Shown piece after piece: positions 47,101 to 58,940 of a stretch of DNA of 64,000 nt. The DNA lies in assembly GCF_964340395.1 (NCBI RefSeq), contig NC_135563.1, forward strand, positions 9,055,575-9,119,574, given 5' to 3'. The notes beneath the pieces are model-generated. The model ran no database searches and had not been told where the DNA came from. It worked only from the letters and a program-made list of their open reading frames with translations. The DNA comes from Glandiceps talaboti (taxonomy: Eukaryota; Hemichordata; Enteropneusta; Spengelidae). How positions within the stretch are numbered: the stretch's first letter is position 1; each line of letters opens with the position of its first letter. A program made the position numbers and the translations under genes.

Positions 47101-49060
47101 TCACAAACAGGGAAAGTATACAATTGGATTAATGATATTTAGCATAGTATGTGCAGAGTACAGAGACTTGTATTACATTCCATCATTTGATAAAAACACT
47201 TTTATGGCCAAACATAGTAGTTCACTTAACAAATAAATTTCCAGTTCCCCTGGATTCCATGTACACATAAAGAGGCCATAAAACTGTTCTGATCAAACCG
47301 TGAAATGTAATTCAAGCCTCTGCTGTTAATGTTCCAACCTGCCAAGTGTTATTAATCCAATTACCTTTCTTGTTTGTAACAGCTTCCGTTTGTCCACGGT
47401 CTGATGTCGGCAGTTGTAGTTAATATTTTGATTTGCAACAAAATGCAAATTAGTTAAATGCAAATTAGTTAAATGCAAATTAGTCTGATATGCAAATCAA
47501 TGTAAAATGTTTTAATGGAGTGTTTCTAGTATTTCATTGGGTGTCTTTTATTCGTTTATTTCATCATAACACCCTAAAGGGTTTTATTGCTGGTTGGGAA
47601 TAATAAAACTTTAGCAGTCTGCTGTAGAAATGCAAATTGAAGACAGGGAGATACTATGAACCATTTGAACAATGTCAAAACGAAAGGTAAGGAACAACAA
47701 ACCTATCACTTTCGTCCCAATCAAGACGTCATCTGCTTTGTCCACTGCGCATGTACCATTCTTGTAGCAAACTGACGTCACTTCGCAGTCCACGAGCTCA
47801 AAACGCCCAGAGCCATTGGGGTTCCAACCTAATACGAATTTGGGGTTTTCACGAAATATTTTGTCAAATTTTTTTATGTCATAATTTTGGCACATATTGT
47901 TACCAGTGTCGGCATCCATTAGGAATTTACCAGCAAAGTGTAGTCTTGGCCAATCTAGATAGGAAGTACTGGACCCTGTTGGAAAATAGAGAAAAACGAG
48001 AGAATGATTATAAACGAGATGTTTGGCAATCACTACGTTGGACTGATACTTTACTTTCCGAAACTTACCACTTATAAAATAAAGAACTACAACGAAATAC
48101 CAACAAATGACTATCAAGCTCAGTGAGCCTGCCAATAAGGTTTCAGGTTGAGATAGACAAAAAAAATGATAAGTAACACACAAACATCACTTACACTGTG
48201 TGGGCTTTGTATTTAGTTAATGATATAAACAGTAACAGCATGCACACTACTACACAAGGTATAATCAGTTGAAACAAAATCCATGGTCACCAGCCAGTGA
48301 AAGTTGGTAGAATCTGTTATATTATCTGTTATAGCTGATTTGACAAAATAAAGAACGGAAATCATTGAAAAAAACAACTGATAACTGCTTCAGTATATTG
48401 GCTACATTTTTAGGTAATATCGGAACAGAGTATGTGTTTAAACTTTAAACTGTAAACCAGAAATAGAACATGTCGTTTGGCTCGGCAAAAATTCCCATTC
48501 CAAGTGGCTTTGATAAAAAAAAAACTGTGACACACTGAATTAATACATCAAATTTTGCACAGGTGATGTGTTCTCGTCATATATAATCTTTGTATATTTC
48601 GATATTCAGCTGACTTTGTGAAAGGTATCAACAACAGTTATGCTGAATACGGTGGCCCGGTTATTTACAAGTAATATATACTGTCCGCCAAATTAAAGTC
48701 TGCCTAACAAATCCTGAATTGTCGTTCCATCAAATTCTTCGTGCGCCAAAAAATTAATACTACCACACTCAGACAGAACTGTTAGCATTTTGTTGACTGG
48801 GTATACTTTAAAATTATCAAAATGTTTGCTTGACGCGTGAGAATCGAGGATAACCACTGCATGGTTCCATGCTATTGTTACAATGGCATATGGTTGTTCT
48901 GTTGCGCTTGAATAAAAAAAATTACAATGTTTGTCTTACCTGGGTCGTAGCTAGCAGTATTTTTTACCCATTCTGTCTTGTCAGTTCCCCTACAAACAGT
49001 ACTGACAACCAGATGCAGAATTAGCAGGGATAAACGTGATCCTCTCATCAGTTGCCCCAT
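44174..49060 (-). CDS. Secreted VioB-like protein with ferritin-like domain (3 exons)
   Basis: Exons 48940-49060, 47703-47975 and 44174-46974 (minus strand, phases 1,1) give 1064 residues. The start ATG at 49060 precedes a signal peptide (RLSLLILHLVVSTVCRG); a second ATG four codons on is possible. Residues 47-56 (LDWPRLHFAG) match the opening of bacterial VioB/RebD-type proteins. Further matches in the same order are SYDDCMRKRE with AYMPVTRDLSRRKR, then a ferritin-like domain: ALEIELATIPPYLSAWF near 641, EEMLHMTLVAN (EExxH) near 677, and SHYFKFLEIVMGHK. A C-terminal helical part and an RSKR basic site at 1039-1042 follow. VioB itself couples indole-3-pyruvate imine units in violacein synthesis. 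An animal substrate is unknown, and no VioA-like partner is present here. The donor after exon 2 is the weaker GTTTGT. One 2.8 kb exon holds nearly the whole enzyme-like part. Domain family is firm; catalytic activity is unproven. Confidence 0.88.
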
Positions 49061-50424
49061 TCTCGCGTCTCTATACGTAGTCGTACAGACTATAACTTAG
49101 TGGTACAGGTGAAAGTGACAGAGCTTGAAGTAAGGGAGCCTTCAGTAATTACAGAGTGGGAGGGCCGGTGAATAATGGGAGGGGTCACTTTTCACAAATC
49201 GATTCTCCGGAGGCGGCCATGTTTTTGAAAATGGAATTGGAGAGGGCCACATTTTACTTGACTCAATTTTTTTTATCTACCTTTGCATTATATTATTTTG
49301 TGATTTTAGCATCTCACAGTCCGCTGCTACACATCTTGCTGCAACAGATCGGGCTTGATCCTCTCGGCCCCTCCCCTCTGTCATTACTGAAGGCTCCCTA
49401 ATTAGTTTTTTTTTTGCGATATGACGCGTGATCTGACAATAAAATGTGTCACTAAGCATTGCATAGCATGAAGACGACTTCATCAAATCAAACGAGATTA
49501 GTGACAACAGTCACGAGTCATTTCCCATGTTAATTAAATACCTTATCATGTTAACGGAAATTACCTTTTAGTTAGCAACGTACATATATATGTACCGGTA
49601 ACAAAGCATAAGTCATAATGATCCTTTCGCGTGATCGAATGTATTTTATATTATTCCAAAATACTCAAATGTCACCAAGTAAAGTAGTTGTCATACTGAA
49701 TACTATTTCCACATACAAAAGTTATATCATGATCACATGAGGAATATAATTATATATACCGGGATCGGAGGCCTTTGAAGATTTACCATGGAAAGGAACA
49801 CATTAAACAGTCGGCATAAAATGTAAAGAAAGTGTTATGAGTCCTAAAAATGTGTGATTCCGATTACGCACAATTTTAGAATAAGGTGGGCTAGGTAGAT
49901 TTTTAAATTTATTTTTTATATTTTTTTTTCGTGTGCGAGTGTCTAGTTCAAGTACGTAGACTAGTTAAGTTTTCCATTGTTTTCCATATGGTCTCTGTGT
50001 CATTGGTTTCTTCTCATCAGATGTACAGTCATTACAGATTGGATTGTTCCGGGTGATATGATAGCGTGGGATGGCGGCGATCACCCAGAACAAAACAAAC
50101 GACATGTACACATGATGTAAATAGAGGTAAATAAAGACATCTAGTCGTTTTCACAACATCAGACTGGTAATCACTGAGATTTTGTTCACGCCCTACTAGG
50201 CGCTGCAATGTTGTTCAGTTAGCCCTGAAATTGTGTTTTGTGATGTAATATTTTCCTTCAAAGGAATTATTGAAAATAGATATGTTTTTAGATTGTTATC
50301 AAATTCGAATATCAGCATGAAAAATCGTGAACATAGTTTTTCATGCAAAACACGTATTTTTGACGATTGGGAAGAGCGCCCGCTAGCGTCAGGTTCCATA
50401 CTCATTTTACTCGGCAGCATAAAT
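49061..50424. other. Divergent intergenic region between the VioB-like gene and SMYD5
   Basis: This holds both promoters and one MITE-like element (49133-49400). No TATA box with convincing position was found for either gene. The SMYD5 side is locally GC-richer (GAGCGCCCGCTAGCGTCAGG), as expected of a housekeeping start region. Confidence 0.55.
49133..49400. mobile_element. 268-bp MITE with 24-bp terminal inverted repeats
   Basis: The left end AGGGAGCCTTCAGTAAT continues TACAGAG; the right end is the reverse complement with one mismatch. The interior has GGGAGGGG, a GTCACTTTT word and CCCCTCCCCTC. It lies about 70 bp upstream of the VioB-like start codon, so it probably overlaps the promoter. 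Relatives lie at 2874 and 50626. Confidence 0.82.
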
Positions 50425-53400
50425 ATGGCCGCCCCCATGGAATACCATGCTCGTATTTCGCGCGACGGTGTCGAGGTTAGACACATAGATGAGCGGAAGG
50501 TAAGAACAAAATCAGAGTGTAGAAAGGTAGACGGCCCGTACAAATGGTGGATATTTATATTCAAACTAGGGAGTTAGGTTCGGGTTAGATGAGGTCGGTT
50601 AACGTTATATAGCGGGTTATCTTAGGGAGCCTTCGGTAAGTATAATAATATGGGGGGGGGGGGGGGGGTTCATGCACAGGCTGTTGCGTAAAATATGACC
50701 CTTCCCTGACCGTTTTAATAAAAAGTGGCCCTCTCCCTGCTCTTTTATTTTAAAAACAAAGTTACAATGCTGTCACACCTGGGGTCAGACGTGTCCCAGA
50801 AGAAATGGTATGAAAAGACAGGGAGGGGGTGGGGATGGGTGCTTTAAAAGTACAGTAAAATGAAAAGCAAAACAAATTTAAACTGAATGACTACTAGGTA
50901 TGTGAAAAATCCAACATACCATATATTGATGAAATGTGAACTATTAAAGTTTGTAATGTATGAAACATCTCAATGACTACCCGAGTACTTATTCCTATAG
51001 TATACATACATTATCTTTACGATTTACACCTCTACTCACAGTATAGTCAAAGTCACTACTGTAGAAGTCCTGAGATGCATGAGATGTGATTTAAAATTCA
51101 TCCACAGCCACTCACCCACACAGTCAATAACTTGATGTCTTTGTTGATCAATCACAGAATTCTACCCAATAATAGTCCCTCATAAAATTAATGTTTATTG
51201 GTGCGGGTACTATGTAATGTCCAAATATGGTATATTTGTTAGCTCAGTATACACTGTTTATGTCACTATAACAGTTGGGGTTCACTGATTGGATGAACAA
51301 CTTTTTGTGCTGGTCGGAGGGACTTTGACTAGACGTGGTTTAGTTAGAGACCACGTTGGCATCCTTATAGTGACCACGTTGGCATCCAGACTACTAGGTA
51401 CTACACTAGTCTCTCTCATATGTCACTCTCTTATTAAATCCCTTTTTCTCTGACAGGGAAGAGGAGTGTTCAGCACAAAGTGTATCAAGAAAGATGACAT
51501 CATCTTCCAAGAAAGTCCATTGGTGTGTTCCCAGTTTTTATGGAATGAGTTCTATAAATATTCAGCTTGCGATTACTGCATGAAATCTTTAGAGAGTGCT
51601 GAGGATATGGGCAAGAGATTAAGTGGAAACCAATCGTTAGTGTTACCACACCCAGAGTGCTGTACAGTGAACAGGAGTCAACACACAGTTTGTCCACAAT
51701 GCCAGGTAATATGTGCAATATTTCTATCTTTGCAATTGTTTGCAAATGTTACATATTGTAATTATAATTTAGCCAGAGAATTCATGCTGTCTTGAATTAT
51801 TCTGCAGCTATGAAGGAACATGAACAGTTCTGTGATGAGAATAGGTTCCTTGCTATGACAGAACTTGCCATCCTTTGCACATGTTCATCAACTGTTAGTC
51901 TAGATCCTGATGACCGTGTTCTGATTTTACTCTATGTTATCTTAATTTCACACATTACATGTAGTAATATATGTCAAGATATTTACGTGGTGTAAAATCA
52001 GAACATGTCTGCTGTCGACCACATTTGTATATACATTTGTTATAGTTTACTTCTGTACCCTGTGGTACAACTAATATTCAAAGCTTTGTCATATTATGTG
52101 TGTGTGTGTGTGTGTCTGTGTGTGTGTCTGTGTCTGTACTACTTGTACTTTTGATTTACTTTTCTTCTGAAAGTTTGTTGCATCCCATTAACGATTTGAA
52201 ATGTAGATAAATGTACGGGCCATGGAGAAGACTACATGTAGTTCCACTGAACTATTTCCATGGGCCACATCAGATAACATTTATTTTGTGTCCATTTTGT
52301 ATCATATGAATGTTCTTTGAAAGTGTAGCTTATTTTTGTTATCTGGTGAAATAAATTTCATTCATTCATTCATTCATTCATTCATTCATTCATTCATATA
52401 TTCATATGTAGTCTTTGTTGTGATATAAGCTTAGTCTATATACAATGTAGTAACTACCTTTCTTGTCTTCATGTTTTTGTAGACCCTATATTGTTGTCAA
52501 GAATGTCAACAGAGGGCAGCACAACAGTACCATAGAGTTTTATGTATGGGACAGTCACCACCAGACCCTGAACATCCTATAGCAAGATTACAGGAATTAT
52601 GGAGGTATAACAGTATAGAACGTTGTTCTTAAGAGTGAAAAACATCCTATTACAAGACTAGAGGAGTTATGGGGTATTAATATAGAACTTTGTAGTTTAG
52701 GCCCAAAAAGAATAAGAATTGTTTCTGGTCAGCGCGCGCGAATCACTTAAATGGAGCTAGTAATACATGGAAATATATTTTTGCATGGTTCCAAGAATCA
52801 AATTTGAGAGTAATATAGTCACTGTGGGGGAGGGTAACTTTGAAAAAAAAATTGCAACATTCTGATGTGATGTTTTGTTCAGTTTTAATGTCTCTGAAAC
52901 TGGTGCCAATATGTCCGGTGAAATGATAATTATTGAATTGCGAGATCAAGGAAAACTGGGTCCTCGTGTAAGTGTATTTGACATACTACCTTTCTGAACG
53001 AAATCAAGACTCAGTCATGCCAAATTTACGTAGGAAGTCCTTCAGCTCTAGTACCTTTAAACTTTTTGAAGTTGTCCATGATGAACACAACGGAAAACAT
53101 AAAAAACATCCCTTATACACAGGCTTACACAAGTGTTTTCAAGAGTTTAAATGATACACGGAGGCCAAAGCTTGACCTTCATCATGTCGTTAGCAACCGT
53201 TGCTAGGCAGTCTCGCAAGATCTCGCCACTACCGGAATATCCTGCAAGATCAAGGTCCATAGATGCATTCAAACTTTGCAATCGTTTCAGATTTCTTTCA
53301 GTCCTTTTTCATATCCTTGACATCAACATTGTCAAATATTGATTGACCATTGTGAAAATTCTGTTAAAAATGACTCTTTCTTTTTCAGAAATATGCACTA

Positions 53401-55757
53401 TCCACCTGAAACTGCCAGTATTATGTTAATAGCTAAAATGATAGCTACTGTGAGACAGGTAGGATGACAGTTTATAGCTAGTGGAGTTCATTTACACCAA
53501 ACAAATAGAAGAGTCTGTATACTAATATCAGTAAAATTAATAGGCTCTCTTACAGTCCTCGGAGCTTCACATAGCTAAAAAGGGTTCTTTTGTATGTACC
53601 GATATCTACTGCATAATTGTACTCGAATATCCTTGTACTGTGTGCCCTCATCTATCACATAGGGCTAACCATTCCTTGACGTGTTACTGTGATGCTCCGT
53701 GTTATCGCGAATCTTGGGCTTCGCAGTAACACGTCATCAAATGGTTAGTCCTATGTGGCTGATGAGGGCCCACAGTACAAGGATATTCGAGTACAAATAT
53801 GCAGTAGATAGCAGTACATACAAAACAACCCTTTTTACATTGAAATCACCGGTTAAATAGCTTTGATATGTTTTATGAACATACCTTAATATATTTTGTA
53901 TTTGTTAAGCAAATCTTCTACAACTGTGTTATTGTCTATCGGTCAATGATATAGACTTATCATATGACCACAGGAGGGCACTGTATACTACCAGTATTTC
54001 CATACCCTCATCCCCTGTTAAGAGATTAGCATTGCTGTATATAGCATAATTCATTGTCAGTGCAAGATAATGAATTGTCATGTTTCTATCTCTATTCCTA
54101 GGCTGCAAACAAAGAAGCTGCAATATCTTCCTTCTCAAGATTCCAACAGACGGCAGTCAATGAAGAAGAAACAATCACACATAAGTTATTGGGGAAACAG
54201 TTTAAGGTAAGATATATAAATTGTTTTGAAGGTAATTGCACGTTAGTTACTGTGGAAACAGTTTACTGTAAGAACTATAGATTTATTTGAACGTATTATT
54301 TCACACATATGCTTTTAGTCGGGAAACTGTAAAGTAATTGTACTTAATTTTGACAACTAGAATGGTACTGGAACAGATTACAATGAGCAACACTGAAGTA
54401 AAGTACTTTCTCTATGTGCTACACTCATTTATAGCATTCATGTTACAATGAGTAATACTGAAGTGAAGCACTTTCTCTATGTGCTACACATTCATATGTA
54501 AGTGTAAAAGTATATTGTTTCAATTTGTTTATTTACAAGCGTAGCATGTGGCCTTTCTAATGTGGTCAATTAGTAAATGAAGCAGTATACTTTTACACTT
54601 GATATGGATGCTATAAATGATTGTAGTATATGCAGAAAATGATTTACTTTGGTGTTATGGGCTGTAAAATCTTCCTTTTACAAATTTATTTACAGGATCA
54701 ACTGGACACTATATTGCCATCATTAGTAGAAACACTGTATGAAGAGAGCATAGCTCAGGTGAGTTGATGTGAGAAGAATATTCTTTTCATTAGATATCAT
54801 AAGTGGCAGTTATACGCAAATGAGATAAGTGTAGTCTAAGAAGTGTGTAATTGTAAGCTCCCCCCCCCCCCTGAGTAACTGCGAAATAATGAAATCATAT
54901 TTCTCAACACAAATGAGGTATGAGAGACAAATGGAGTACTACTAGCGCTGTAGACAGGCTAAGCATTGGCAGAGGAGTATATATTTTGTACATTAAACAA
55001 ACACCAATACCCTGAGACATATAGTGTACTATGCAATATATTTTCAGTTCAGCTGAGGAAAAGCATTCATGACATATCATGACCTCAACCCATGGCGACA
55101 AAACAAGTATTTTTCAGCTGAATGAAGAAATATATTAGAGAATAATGTTATACTTGCATAAACCTTGTTAAAGAAAAAATTGAGAAAATAAGGGTGATTT
55201 TGTGACATTTGGACTCTTATTTCAAGGATTATTTTGAGCACTCCGAACATTTTAGATTATTGAACCAAAGAAGACAAAAATATCCATAATTATCATGTTA
55301 TCTCACATATCACATATCGCAAACTCTAACATTATCACCTGCTGTCATAGGGGACGAATTATCAGAGATTGTACTAAGATATGACATCCACCGCCAACGT
55401 GTGTCTTGACAGCTTTCCCAAGAGCATTATCTTCAGATATGAGTGAATACTGTCATAATTTTTTGCGACTGTAAGCTGGAGGAAACAGCAATTATATGAT
55501 ACTTATCTTTTCAATTTGTAGTGGTTTACTGCAGAAGGTATTAGATCTCTGTTTGCTCTTATAGGAACTAATGCTCAAGGTGTAGGAACAAGGTAACTGC
55601 TAAAATTATTTTTCTAACATTCTGCCACCTGTGAACTGACTTTTTGGTGAACACTTGATCATTCCATAACAAGAGGCGTTTTTGTAGAAAATGTGGTTGT
55701 GTGTATGTGTGGATCGTCTGCAGCACAGCAAATGACTGACAGCAATTCTTGGCACAA

Positions 55758-55801
<44 letters not shown>

Positions 55802-58503
55802 TGATTGATTGATCATCAGTCAAAATATACAACATTAACCTTACACTCCCAGGGCTGATGGTGCTATTTGTGCAAAATGGAAGTTCTAAGAGTGATTAAT
55901 TTAGTATACATCTTAGAAATGAAAGTCCTAAACCTTTGCTATATTACTTCACCCAAAAGAAGTAGAGAAACTTCTCAATAATTTTTATTCTGGCAAACTA
56001 GCGCTGAAATTTTTGAAATTCCTTCTGCAACACTGTGAATCTTTTTGTTGACATTTCAGCTCACTGAGTGTGTATGTACATAACTGTAATGTCTTGACAT
56101 TTCAGCTCACTGAGTGTGTATGTACATAATTGTGATGCCTTGGAATTAAAGCCTGAAGAGAGAGAACAATTAGATTCATTCATTGATCAACTGTATGTGG
56201 ATCTAGAAAAAGGTATCACCTTCTCCTTTTTTGAACACTGTTTATTATTCAGAAACTTTGGATATAAATCACACCAAATAAAATTGGCATTGTGGTTTGT
56301 ATTACACAACTTTTAAGTATAAGTAGAGCCAGTATAAATTATGTGTTTCCAAAATATCTCAGTACAAAATGGATTTATGCATGTTTGAAGAATTCTGAGT
56401 AAGAACAATGTAAAGAATTAAGATTAAAAAAAGTATTTGCGTGAAAGGTCTATCTCTGTTACATAGTACACAGCTTGATGAACAATATTGACACTGTATT
56501 TACAAAATCACCCAAGCCCGACACTGTTGCCTCAGGCCAGTGGCAATCAGCAGGCTCAACACCAATGCCCGTCATCAGTAAAGTCACTTTAACTGTGTAA
56601 TTTACTTTTTGTTTCTCTATTATGTTATTCATATTTGAAGAGCTCTTAATATTCCAGCTATCTTTTTCTGTAGGTGGCAGATTGGGGATGGGGGGGGGGG
56701 GGGTGTAAGAAAATGCACTACTCCCTTCTAATCTAATGAAATAAATTGTTATTTCAGAATCTGGAACATTCTTGAATTGTGAAGGTTCAGCATTGTATGC
56801 TCTACAAAGTTGCTGTAAGTACATACTTGTACTCGTTCAGCTGGAAAATCCTTGTGACCTAAGGGTTGTCACTACTCGTTTAGCGACTCGTAGTGACAAA
56901 TGCCCCTTAGGTCACTCGTATTTTCCTTAACTGAACGAAGAAAAATATTGGGGAATAATATCTAATTATTCTTGACAGTTTTATCATCGTCATGGCTGAG
57001 GCATCGTTGTGACCACAACCGTCAAATTATATTCTTACTGATGCCAACTATGTAGAAATATATATATACATTGTAAATATATTAATCTTTTTGAGATGAG
57101 ATTTCAAAATTTAGAACTGAACATGTTAATTTCTTGTTGTCTAGGTAACCACAGTTGTGTTCCAAATGCTGAAATAACTTTCCCAGACAACAATGCCACC
57201 ATGACAGTGATTGCAACACAAGATATTCAAGAAGGGGAGGTAATGAAAATGATCAAAATATATAAATGTTTAAACACATTTCAATGATTTGGTAATTGTG
57301 AGCAACAAAAAAGGGTTGAATCATCTGTTGTTATAAACCACATGCCTCTTTATGGCACTGTCCAATACACATAGTTTTGCTACTAGACCCCTCGGATTAT
57401 TCTGCACACTGTGAAGGAGACTGAAGGTCGCTACTGAGGGTGTTGGTGGTTATTTTTACTAGCCCCTCCTTAGCTGAATAAGTATGAAAAAATCAGCCGT
57501 TGTTCTCAGTTTGTACTAGTTGTAAACTGAGTTCTCTGATAGGCTGTTATTTATATCCCAGAATGTGGAGATGACTTGAGCTAGACCTCGGGTGTTCACC
57601 CTCGATTGCACCTTTCAGGTGCAAAGCGACCTTTGGTAGATTGTCATAACAGAAGAAAGCCTTGAGGTCGAGCAGCTGGACTACAATACACATTGCCTAG
57701 AGGAATTATTAGCCTCTAAAGGGCACAGTCTGGAGGGGCTATAGGAATGACCCATGTCCATCTGTGGTCAGCCATATGTCTGACACATACGACTCGATTT
57801 CAACCAAACCTGGATCAATTGTCAAACACCATTGGGTGTTGTTTAGATACTGATGAAGTACATGTATAATGTGCAATGCATGTTTATTTGGTTTAAATCT
57901 CCCAGATAAGATGGTAGGTAAACTGTGAGTAAAATTCAGACCTTGGCATTATAAGGTGTGAAATTGAGAGAACGATAAGAGTAGTCAGGGAATGCAAAAA
58001 ATTGAAAAAAACTCACAAAAAATAGAAATCAAATCAATCATCACCAGGATGATTGCTGCCCCTGGCCCTGTGGGTATACTGGTATAATCCCAATGTGACA
58101 GCTTTCTTTCAAGAAATAGGGCTATCATGCTTTTGTTCTCTTACAGGAAATCTGCATATGTTACTTAGATGAATGTGATCGTGATCGAAGTAGGCATTCA
58201 AGACAAAAACTACTCAGGTAAGTTGATATAGTGCTATGATATTGATGTATCAGAAACACATCATGATTCTAATCTAGGGATAGAAGAAAACTTTTTTTTA
58301 GGAAACTATCAATTGAAATGAAAGGTTATATTTATTATATATAATAACAGAACCATTTTTGAATGTGCTTTGTTCCCAGAGAAAACTACTTGTTCAACTG
58401 TTCTTGTGTAAAATGTCAGTCACAGTGTGATGACCCTGATGTCACCAGTGAGGAAGAAGAGGAGGATGATGAAGCTGAAGAGATGGAAGCAGGAGATTCT
58501 TGA
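50425..58503 (+). CDS. SMYD5: SMYD5, SET and MYND domain lysine methyltransferase (12 exons)
   Basis: Exons 50425-50499, 51457-51705, 52483-52604, 53389-53458, 54102-54206, 54696-54758, 55522-55592, 56106-56212, 56758-56814, 57145-57239, 58147-58217 and 58380-58503 join in phase into 402 residues (human about 418). The split SET domain starts with [17 protein letters not shown]. The MYND-like zinc ligands lie in [33 protein letters not shown] and YHRVLC. The SET core NHSCVPN is at residues 308-314, followed by [20 protein letters not shown] and the post-SET cysteines NCSCVKC. The acidic C-terminus [17 protein letters not shown] is also typical of SMYD5. The family is reported to methylate histone H4 and H3 lysines and ribosomal protein eL40. 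No key SET residue is missing. The first acceptor-like copy of exon 8 must be skipped, since its use shifts the frame. A poly(A) signal lies at 58579-58584. It is head to head with the VioB-like gene. Confidence 0.95.
50626..50830 (+). mobile_element. Third copy of the AGGGAGCCTTC element, in SMYD5 intron 1
   Basis: It starts AGGGAGCCTTCGGTAAGTA, followed by a 17-bp poly-G run. The interior words AAATATGACCCTTCCC and AAAAAGTGGCCCTCTCCC match the copy at 2874 and, loosely, 49133-49400. Its right end is uncertain. Confidence 0.55.
52097..52136. repeat. (GT)n-rich microsatellite
   Basis: GT dinucleotides interrupted by CT steps, in SMYD5 intron 2. Confidence 0.93.
52160..52397 (+). mobile_element. 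Possible LINE/SINE 3' end with (TTCA)n tail
   Basis: A noncoding segment ends GGTGAAATAAATTTCATTCA and continues as a ten-copy TTCA repeat (52357-52397). This is the pattern of non-LTR retroelement tails that end in AATAAA-like words and a simple repeat. No second copy in the window confirms it. Confidence 0.35.
52570..52693 (+). repeat. Tandem duplication of the end of SMYD5 exon 3
   Basis: The exon end and donor flank (52570-52627: GAACATCCTATAGCAAGATT, ACAGGAATTATGGAGGTATAA, AGTATAGAACGTTG) recur at 52640-52693 with about ten changes. The second copy has GGGGTATT at the donor position, so it is a decayed, unused duplicate inside intron 3. Confidence 0.85.
53577..53836. mobile_element. 260-bp MITE with 113-bp inverted arms
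   Basis: Arms 53577-53689 and 53724-53836 are of equal length and complementary apart from scattered mismatches (for example GTACTCGAATATCCTTGTAC against GTACAAGGATATTCGAGTAC), with a 34-bp centre. It lies in SMYD5 intron 4. No coding capacity. It is a typical fold-back element. Confidence 0.88.
54380..54494. repeat. 65-bp tandem duplication
   Basis: ACAATGAGCAACACTGAAGT plus AAAGTACTTTCTCTATGTGC at 54380 recurs at 54445 with four changes, in SMYD5 intron 5. Confidence 0.85.
55759..55801. repeat. (AAC)n microsatellite
   Basis: Fourteen AAC/CAA triplets in SMYD5 intron 7. The minus-strand poly-Cys frame through it is not a gene. Confidence 0.96.
56048..56139 (+). repeat. 46-bp tandem duplication spanning the exon 8 acceptor of SMYD5
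   Basis: TTGACATTTCAGCTCACTGA and the next 26 bases occur at 56048-56093 and again at 56094-56139, with three changes. Both copies keep a TTTCAG acceptor. Only the second (exon start 56106) keeps the frame; 46 is not a multiple of three, and use of the first leads to an early TAA. Confidence 0.92.
56834..56937. mobile_element. 104-bp hairpin element in SMYD5 intron 9
   Basis: CGTTCAGCTGGAAAATCCTT, GTGACCTAAGGG and GTCACTAC at left pair with GTAGTGAC, CCCCTTAGGTCAC and the mirrored ATTTTCC...CTGAACG at right, around a 14-bp loop. Confidence 0.85.
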
Positions 58504-58578
58504 ATGTCAGAGACAAATATTTTTTGCGTGATGATGTGGCCCTAAACAACATTGAAATAAGTCTAATTAAGATTATGA

Positions 58579-58584
58579 ATAAAT
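58579..58584 (+). terminator. Poly(A) signal of SMYD5
   Basis: AATAAA 76 bp after the TGA stop, the first such word downstream. Confidence 0.75.
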
Positions 58585-58940
58585 AAGAACTTTTATCCAA
58601 TGTGTACTGTTACGAAGACATTTGGAATGCTATATTTTTGGTGTATTTGTTCCCCAGTCAACCCAGTTGTATAATTGGGGACCTGTTAGGATAGTGGTTG
58701 TAATATGAATGCTTTAATCATGTGTACTGATAGAGGCTACAATGGATTGCATGCTCCCCAGGGAGTTGAGAAAGTTTTAATGGCTGTACCAAGGATAATG
58801 ATTGTAAAGTGCTTTGAGCACAGTGTGGGAAATTGATATATAAAAACTAACATTATTAGTAGTATATATATTTGATGTTGGATTACTTGGATCAAATCTG
58901 AAAAACTACAGTAGTGGTAAGGAAAGTGTGATCTTTACCT

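Noticed and set aside
50233-50577. Upstream open frame covering the SMYD5 start region
   Set aside because: It is in another frame and runs past the exon 1 donor; the ATG at 50425 spliced at 50499 gives the SMYD5 N-terminus.
55568-55816. Poly-cysteine minus-strand frame
   Set aside because: It is the complement of the (AAC)n microsatellite inside SMYD5 intron 7.
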